Made by a program: the position numbers and the translations under genes. Below the pieces are notes generated by a model. It had not been told where the DNA came from, did not search any database, and saw only the letters and a program-made list of their open reading frames with translations. This document shows, in pieces, positions 8,615-12,047 of a stretch of DNA of 12,047 bases. The stretch is taken from contig JAOAFH010000006.1 of NCBI GenBank assembly GCA_026416355.1, positions 1 through 12,047 on the forward strand, read 5' to 3'. The DNA comes from Clostridiales bacterium. GTDB lineage: Bacteria > Bacillota > Clostridia > Clostridiales > Caloramatoraceae. Position 1 is the stretch's first letter; every line of letters starts with the position of its first letter.

Positions 8615-9097
8615 ATGCCTTACTTTCTTTTGATAATTGGTTTTGCATTATTATTTTATTATAGTTATAGTAAAACAAATAATAAGATTTCAGAAGAAAC
8701 ATTAAATACACATAATGATTTTAATAATAAAACTAATCCTACAATAAACGTTGTGAACCCACAATTGTCGTTTGATAAAATTTTTAATATAGAAGAAGAC
8801 TTGTTAAAAATAAAAAGTGAACTACAAGACCTTAAAGAAAGTATTAATTATATAAATGAAAATTATATTGCATTAAATGACAAAATTGAATCCATATCAA
8901 ATACAAAATTTGATGAAGGTACAGATACTAATAAAAATTACTTTAATGATACTACAAAAGAAAATTTGACAATAGATAATAAAATAGAAGAAATGTTAAA
9001 CAACGGATATACTATTGAAGAAATTTCTTCAAAATTAAGAATAGGAAGGGGTGAAGTTTTATTAAGGCTAGGTTTAAAAAAGCCCAAGAAATTATAA
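8615..9097 (+). CDS. SwrB-like membrane-anchored coiled-coil protein
   Basis: The 160-residue product has one N-terminal membrane helix (residues 1-17), a low-complexity Asn/Thr-rich stretch, a predicted coiled coil at about 52-95, and a C-terminal helical domain. That domain, IEEMLNNGYTIEEISSKLRIGRGEVLLRLGL (124-154), reads like a small helix-turn-helix. Architecture, size and position just after the sigma factor match SwrB (YlxL) of Bacillus subtilis, which follows sigD and helps activate the flagellar export apparatus. Primary sequence similarity is too low to assign by eye outside the C-terminal part, so this is an inference from context. AGGAGGG at 8605-8611 gives a very strong ribosome-binding site. 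The last codons contain two overlapping slippery heptamers, described separately. Confidence 0.75.
   Translation: MPYFLLIIGFALLFYYSYSKTNNKISEETLNTHNDFNNKTNPTINVVNPQLSFDKIFNIEEDLLKIKSELQDLKESINYINENYIALNDKIESISNTKFDEGTDTNKNYFNDTTKENLTIDNKIEEMLNNGYTIEEISSKLRIGRGEVLLRLGLKKPKKL
9044..9054 (+). promoter_or_regulatory. Internal Shine-Dalgarno-like element near the end of the swrB-like gene
   Basis: GGAAGGGGTGA lies inside the codons for residues 144-147 of the swrB-like protein. It is a close match to the anti-Shine-Dalgarno of 16S rRNA and ends six bases before an ATT codon (9061) that is in frame with the downstream small membrane protein. It may serve as a ribosome-binding site for that frame, or as an upstream stimulator of frameshifting. 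It may also be just a consequence of the Gly-Arg-Gly-Glu codons. Confidence 0.45.
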
Positions 9098-9276
9098 TTA
9101 AGTATCTTAAAAATAGAGATTTTATATTAGGTCTATCAATAGGTATAATTGCTACTACAATTTTAATGTTAACTTATTCGCCTAAAAACATTCCAAAATA
9201 TAAAATTGAGCAAATGGCGAGAGAATTAGGAATGAAATATCCTGATGAAATAAAAAGTTTTTTCAATAATAAATAG
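9061..9276 (+). CDS. Small single-pass membrane protein with no ATG, GTG or TTG start (start uncertain)
   Basis: The frame is open from 9055 to the stop at 9274-9276 and fills what would otherwise be a gap of about 190 bases in an operon whose other gaps are under 16. The product reads as a basic lead (KYLKNRD), one membrane helix FILGLSIGIIATTILMLTYS, and a short conserved-looking tail, YKIEQMARELGMKYPDEIKSFF. Tails of this kind, with a helix and an ELGM-YP-E motif, occur in small clostridial membrane proteins often labelled as YceG/MltG-like, but that is from memory. I give the start as ATT 9061 because a Shine-Dalgarno-like element ends six bases before it (71 residues). The alternative is -1 frameshifting from the swrB-like gene. 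The first ATG in frame (9166) lies inside the membrane helix and is unlikely. Confidence 0.55.
   Translation: MKARFKKAQEIIIKYLKNRDFILGLSIGIIATTILMLTYSPKNIPKYKIEQMARELGMKYPDEIKSFFNNK
9073..9082 (+). other. Tandem slippery heptamers, candidate -1 frameshift site
   Basis: In the frame of the swrB-like gene the codons here read T TTA AAA AAG. They contain two overlapping X-XXY-YYZ heptamers: T-TTA-AAA (9073-9079) and A-AAA-AAG (9076-9082), the latter identical to the Escherichia coli dnaX site. A slip of -1 moves ribosomes into the frame that is open to 9276 and encodes a membrane helix. The product would be about 220 residues, made of 156 from the swrB-like gene plus 64. I see no strong hairpin after the site. 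Frameshifting is a hypothesis, not shown. Confidence 0.35.
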
Positions 9277-9279
9277 GGG
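9275..9279 (+). promoter_or_regulatory. Ribosome-binding site deciding the flgF-type gene start
   Basis: AGGGG lies nine bases before the ATG at 9289. A TTG at 9280 is in the same frame but directly abuts this element, so it cannot be the start served by it. Confidence 0.7.
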
Positions 9280-9288
9280 TTGATAAAT

Positions 9289-10041
9289 ATGATTAGAGGA
9301 CTTTATATAGCTTCCACAGGCATGATAACAAAACAAATTCAACAGGAAAACTTGACAAATAATATAGCTAATTTAAATACACCAGGCTATAAATCAGATA
9401 AAGTTAGTTTTAAATCATTTAACGACGTATTGATTGAAAACTATGATAGAAAGATAGGTAATAAAAGTTTCAAAAATACCCTTGGTTCGATGCCTATAGG
9501 TGTTTCTATTAATCAAACAAATACTGATTTTTCACAAGGCTTATTAGAAGATACAAATAGAAATTTGGATTTTGCCATAGAAGGAAATTGCTTTTTTACT
9601 GTTACTGATGGATTAAATGAATATTACACACGTAATGGTAGATTTAAAATTGATTCTGAGGGATATTTATCAACAATTGATGGAAAAAGAGTAATTGGTT
9701 TAAATAAAAATAATCAAAAAACATATATTAAATTAGATTCAAGTAATTTTCAATTTAATAATAATACAATAAATATTAATGGGACAAGCTATAAACTTTA
9801 TCTAGTTAATGGTACTATGGAAAAATTAAATGATAATTTAATGTATGGTCAAAATATACAACAAAGTACTAATGGTGTTGTACACCAAGGTAAAATAGAA
9901 AAAGCAAATATTGATGCCATAGACCTAGTAACTGAACTGATAACAGTTATGCGTAATTTCGAATCTAACCAAAAGGTAATTCAATCAATGGATGAAACTT
10001 TAGGTAAAACAGTAAATGAAATTGGTAGTATAAATAGATAA
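9289..10041 (+). CDS. flgF: FlgF-type (FlhO-like) flagellar rod/hook-basal-body protein
   Basis: This is one of two adjacent rod proteins exported by the type III apparatus to build the axial rod beneath the hook. With the ATG at 9289 it has 250 residues and begins MIRGLYIASTGM, the normal start of this family. The N-terminal rod motif NNIANLNTPGYK is at residues 24-35. The central FAIEGNCFFTV and YYTRNGRFKID segments are the FlgG/FlgF/FlgE core. The C-terminal helix NIDAIDLVTELITVMRNFESNQKVIQSMDETL is closer to the FlgF/FlhO pattern than to FlgG. Databases often name both members of such pairs flgG (in Bacillus flhO and flhP). It lies 12 bases after the small membrane protein and 14 before the second rod gene. 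Confidence 0.9.
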   Translation: MIRGLYIASTGMITKQIQQENLTNNIANLNTPGYKSDKVSFKSFNDVLIENYDRKIGNKSFKNTLGSMPIGVSINQTNTDFSQGLLEDTNRNLDFAIEGNCFFTVTDGLNEYYTRNGRFKIDSEGYLSTIDGKRVIGLNKNNQKTYIKLDSSNFQFNNNTININGTSYKLYLVNGTMEKLNDNLMYGQNIQQSTNGVVHQGKIEKANIDAIDLVTELITVMRNFESNQKVIQSMDETLGKTVNEIGSINR

Positions 10042-10055
10042 TTTGGGGTGGATTT

Positions 10056-10793
10056 ATGTTAAAATCAATTTGGAATAGTAGAAGTGGCTTATATGCTAAT
10101 CAAAATAGAATAGACACTATTTCTAACAATATTGCTAATGTTAATACTAATGGTTACAAGAGATTAGATACAAATTTTTCTGATATTGTTTCTGAAAATA
10201 TCAATCGTTTAGGTGTCCCTTTAAGTAACGAAGACAATAGATATTCAGTTGGTAGTGGTACTAGAGTTAATGGATATATAAAAAATTCTTCTCAAGGAAA
10301 TATAATCGAAACAAATAATAAATTTGATTTTGCAATTGAAGGTGAAGGATATTTTAGATTAGTTGACAGAGATGGTAATTATTTGTATACAAGAAATGGT
10401 AGTTTTAAACTAGATAGCAACAACAATTTAGTAGATAGTAATGGAAATCGATTGGATTTAAATTTATATACAACAGATTTTGATATAAATAATATAGAAA
10501 TAACAGAAGATGGACAAATCTTAAACAATAACGAAATAATAGGAAACTTAAAAATTTATAACTTTGTAAGTGAAGATCAATTACAATCTGTTGGAAATAG
10601 CCTTTTTAGAGGGGTAGGGGCTACTATTTCTACATCTAAAATAAAACAAGGTTATTTAGAATCATCAAATGTTGACATTGCAAAAGAGCTTACTGATCTA
10701 ATGTTAACCCAAAGAGCTTTTGAAATGAGCTCTAGAGCTTTAAAATCATCTGATGAAATGTGGCAAATTACTAATAATATACGTGGAAGATAG
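10056..10793 (+). CDS. flgG: FlgG-type (FlhP-like) flagellar distal rod protein
   Basis: The second rod protein, 245 residues, shows NNIANVNTNGYK at residues 24-35 and the core segments FAIEGEGYFRLVDRDGNYLYTRNGSFKLD. Its C-terminal helix, NVDIAKELTDLMLTQRAFEMSSRALKSSDEMWQITNNIRGR, carries the TQRAFE and DEM signature of FlgG/FlhP. It is somewhat shorter than FlgG of enteric bacteria (about 260). GGGGTGG at 10045-10051 lies four bases before the ATG. This is the last flagellar gene before the terminator at 10805-10848. Both rod genes share the AT-rich composition of their neighbours. Confidence 0.93.
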   Translation: MLKSIWNSRSGLYANQNRIDTISNNIANVNTNGYKRLDTNFSDIVSENINRLGVPLSNEDNRYSVGSGTRVNGYIKNSSQGNIIETNNKFDFAIEGEGYFRLVDRDGNYLYTRNGSFKLDSNNNLVDSNGNRLDLNLYTTDFDINNIEITEDGQILNNNEIIGNLKIYNFVSEDQLQSVGNSLFRGVGATISTSKIKQGYLESSNVDIAKELTDLMLTQRAFEMSSRALKSSDEMWQITNNIRGR

Positions 10794-10799
10794 TATAAC

Positions 10800-10827
10800 T
10801 TGTTCCCTTAAAGTATATAATTATAAA
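10800..10827 (+). promoter_or_regulatory. Possible sigma-A-type promoter for the TPR gene, inside the terminator
   Basis: TTGTTC (10800-10805), 16 bases, then TATAAA (10822-10827) resembles a weak vegetative promoter. A start about seven bases later would fall in the 3' arm of the terminator stem, leaving the TPR gene's ribosome-binding site unpaired. The -35 matches consensus in only three of six bases, and AT-rich DNA yields such matches by chance. Confidence 0.25.
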
Positions 10828-10848
10828 AAAATACTTTAAGGGGTTTTT
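10805..10848 (+). terminator. Rho-independent terminator at the end of the flagellar operon
   Basis: A perfect 12-base-pair stem joins CCCTTAAAGTAT (10805-10816) to ATACTTTAAGGG (10831-10842), with a 14-base AT-rich loop and a run of five T directly after (10844-10848). A further U-G pair (10804/10843) is possible. It starts 11 bases after the flgG-type stop. The other strand has no T run after the stem, so it should act in one direction. Its 3' arm contains the Shine-Dalgarno sequence of the next gene. Confidence 0.88.
10838..10843 (+). promoter_or_regulatory. Ribosome-binding site of the TPR gene, inside the terminator stem
   Basis: AAGGGG lies eight bases before the ATG at 10852 and is the only good Shine-Dalgarno for it. 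Five of its six bases form the 3' arm of the terminator hairpin, with the last G available for a wobble pair. In read-through transcripts from the flagellar operon it would therefore be masked. Confidence 0.7.
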
Positions 10849-10851
10849 AAT

Positions 10852-11214
10852 ATGAATTCTAATGAATATTTTGCAAAAGCAGTTAAGCTTTATAATGAAA
10901 ATAATATAAAAGAGGCTATTAATATTTATAAAAGTTTATTGAATTTCAATAAAAAATACTATGTGTACTATAATCTTGGAATATGTTATATAGATTTAAA
11001 AGATTATAAAAAAGCAATTGAAGCATTTGAAAAAGCAATTAAGTTAAATTATTTACATGTTGAATCATATATCAATCTAGCGTATTGTTATTATAAATTA
11101 AAAGATTATAAAAACTGTTATAGAATCATAAAAATAGGTAATACCTATACATCATCAACTAAGCTTCAATCAATTGAAAATAAATTAATCAAAGTAGTAA
11201 TTTATGGAGGATAA
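10852..11214 (+). CDS. Small tetratricopeptide-repeat protein
   Basis: The 120-residue protein is almost wholly TPR: repeat 1 at about residues 4-34 (AKAVKLYNENNIKEAINIY), repeat 2 at 37-67 (YYNLGICYIDLKDYKKAIEAFEKAIKLN, a near-perfect consensus), and a weaker repeat 3 at 71-101 (SYINLAYCYYKLKDYKNC). There is no signal peptide or membrane helix, so it is probably a cytoplasmic protein-binding scaffold. The partner and role cannot be told from the sequence. It lies after the flagellar terminator and only three bases before the LD-carboxypeptidase gene, so it likely shares a transcript with that gene rather than with the flagellar operon. Confidence 0.85.
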   Translation: MNSNEYFAKAVKLYNENNIKEAINIYKSLLNFNKKYYVYYNLGICYIDLKDYKKAIEAFEKAIKLNYLHVESYINLAYCYYKLKDYKNCYRIIKIGNTYTSSTKLQSIENKLIKVVIYGG

Positions 11215-11217
11215 AAG

Positions 11218-12047
11218 ATGAAACTTTCAAAATTGAAAAAGGGGGATACAGTTTCTTTAATAGCCCCAGCAGGTGCAGTTTTTAACGAAGAATATATACA
11301 GAAATCAAAATATAAACTCGAAAAAATGGGATATGTTGTTAAATTAGGTACACATGTTTATAGTAAATATGGTTATTTAGCAGGTACAGACGAGGAAAGG
11401 TTAGCGGACCTTCACAATGCTTTTGTAGATAAAGAAGTAAAAGCTATTTTTTGCCTAAGAGGAGGATATGGTACAATAAGGCTACTTTCAAAAATCAATA
11501 ATGAAGTTATTAATTGCAATCCTAAAATTTTTGTAGGGTATAGCGATATTACCTCTTTACATTCATATATATCTAAATTTAAATTTCCTTTATTTCATGG
11601 TCCTATGTTTAACCTAGATTTAAATAAAAACCAAGATAATTACAATCTTATGTTTAACTTTTTAGAAGGCAATATTAAAGAACTAAATTACAATTTAATT
11701 TCTCTTCGTAATGGTAATATAGAAGGTGAAATAGTTGGTGGTAATCTTGCTGTACTATGCTCACTTATTGGTAGCAAATATTTATATGATTTTAAAGATA
11801 AAATCCTTTTTATAGAGGAAATCAATGAAGAGCCTTATAAGATTGATCGATTTATTCAACAGTTATATTTATCAGATATTTTTAGTGTAATTAAAGGAAT
11901 AATTTTAGGCGAATTTACAAATTGTTTACCAGAAGATGAAAGGAGAAGTCTGAAACTAGATGATGTCTTCAAATTACTAATTGATTTAACAGATGTACCT
12001 ATTTTCACAGGACTTAAATGTGGTCATGGTTACATAAATAATATATT
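11218..12047 (+). CDS. S66-family LD-carboxypeptidase (LdcA/MccF type), 3' end outside the window
   Basis: S66 serine peptidases include muramoyl-tetrapeptide carboxypeptidase LdcA, which trims L,D-bonds in recycled cell-wall peptides, and MccF, which cleaves microcin C. The 276 residues seen begin MKLSKLKKGDTVSLIAPAG, the typical start. The segment FCLRGGYGTIRLL is at about residues 78-90. The nucleophile Ser109 lies in GYSDIT, the catalytic Glu is probably Glu200 in FIEEINEEPYKIDR, and the His is His270 in CGHG. All three triad residues are thus present by comparison with known LdcA. Roughly 25-30 residues should be missing at the C-terminus given a family length near 300. GGAGG at 11206-11210 lies seven bases before the ATG. 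No signal peptide is visible, so a cytoplasmic recycling role is likelier. LdcA and MccF cannot be told apart here. Confidence 0.9.
   Translation, partial: MKLSKLKKGDTVSLIAPAGAVFNEEYIQKSKYKLEKMGYVVKLGTHVYSKYGYLAGTDEERLADLHNAFVDKEVKAIFCLRGGYGTIRLLSKINNEVINCNPKIFVGYSDITSLHSYISKFKFPLFHGPMFNLDLNKNQDNYNLMFNFLEGNIKELNYNLISLRNGNIEGEIVGGNLAVLCSLIGSKYLYDFKDKILFIEEINEEPYKIDRFIQQLYLSDIFSVIKGIILGEFTNCLPEDERRSLKLDDVFKLLIDLTDVPIFTGLKCGHGYINNI

Noticed and set aside
9166..9276. ATG at 9166 as start of a 36-residue protein
   Set aside because: It would cut the membrane helix in half and has no ribosome-binding site upstream.
9280..9288. TTG at 9280 as the start of the flgF-type gene
   Set aside because: It directly follows the AGGGG element with no spacing, while the ATG at 9289 gives the standard MIRGLYIAS start.
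9098..9288. Sigma-28 promoter before the rod genes
   Set aside because: I looked for a TAAA box with a GCCGATAA-like element at the right distance and found none.
10672..10702. TTGACA followed by TCTAAT as a promoter in the end of the flgG-type gene
   Set aside because: The spacing of 19 is long, it lies in coding sequence, and any transcript would run straight into the terminator at 10805-10848.

Overview
This AT-rich window holds the 3' part of a large flagellar operon from an anaerobic Firmicute, most likely a member of the Clostridia. The reasons are strong purine-rich ribosome-binding sites, AGA and ATA-heavy codon use, a FliR-FlhB fusion (a known clostridial trait), and the order fliP-fliQ-fliR/flhB-flhA-flhF-flhG-(PilZ)-fliA followed by a SwrB-like gene and two rod genes. 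I cannot name the species from sequence alone.

Layout, all on the + strand. Positions 2-5275 encode the membrane part of the flagellar type III export apparatus: fliO (start at the window edge), fliP, fliQ, a fused fliR-flhB and flhA. Positions 5272-7196 encode the SRP-type GTPase FlhF and its MinD-like partner FlhG, which set flagellar place and number. Positions 7193-7864 encode a YcgR-like PilZ protein, the probable c-di-GMP input. Positions 7875-8606 encode the flagellar sigma factor FliA/SigD. Positions 8615-9276 hold two small membrane proteins: a SwrB-like one, and a second, easily missed reading frame without an ATG, GTG or TTG start. Positions 9289-10793 encode two rod/hook-basal-body proteins of the FlgF and FlgG types. 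A strong intrinsic terminator (10805-10848) closes the operon. After it come a small TPR protein and the start of an S66-family LD-carboxypeptidase, which runs off the window.

The genes are packed tightly (ATGA overlaps at flhA/flhF and flhG/pilZ, other gaps of about 2-15 bases), so translational coupling is likely. FliO helps FliP-FliQ-FliR assemble, FlhB controls substrate switching, FlhA feeds the export gate, FliA switches on late genes, and the FlgF/FlgG proteins are early export substrates.

The least ordinary points are two. First, at the swrB-like/small-protein junction, a tandem slippery stretch matching two classic -1 frameshift heptamers sits exactly where the second, start-less frame is open. 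Second, the terminator's 3' arm doubles as the Shine-Dalgarno sequence of the TPR gene. There is no gene-free stretch over 300 bases, and I see no RNA genes, insertion sequences or CRISPR arrays.
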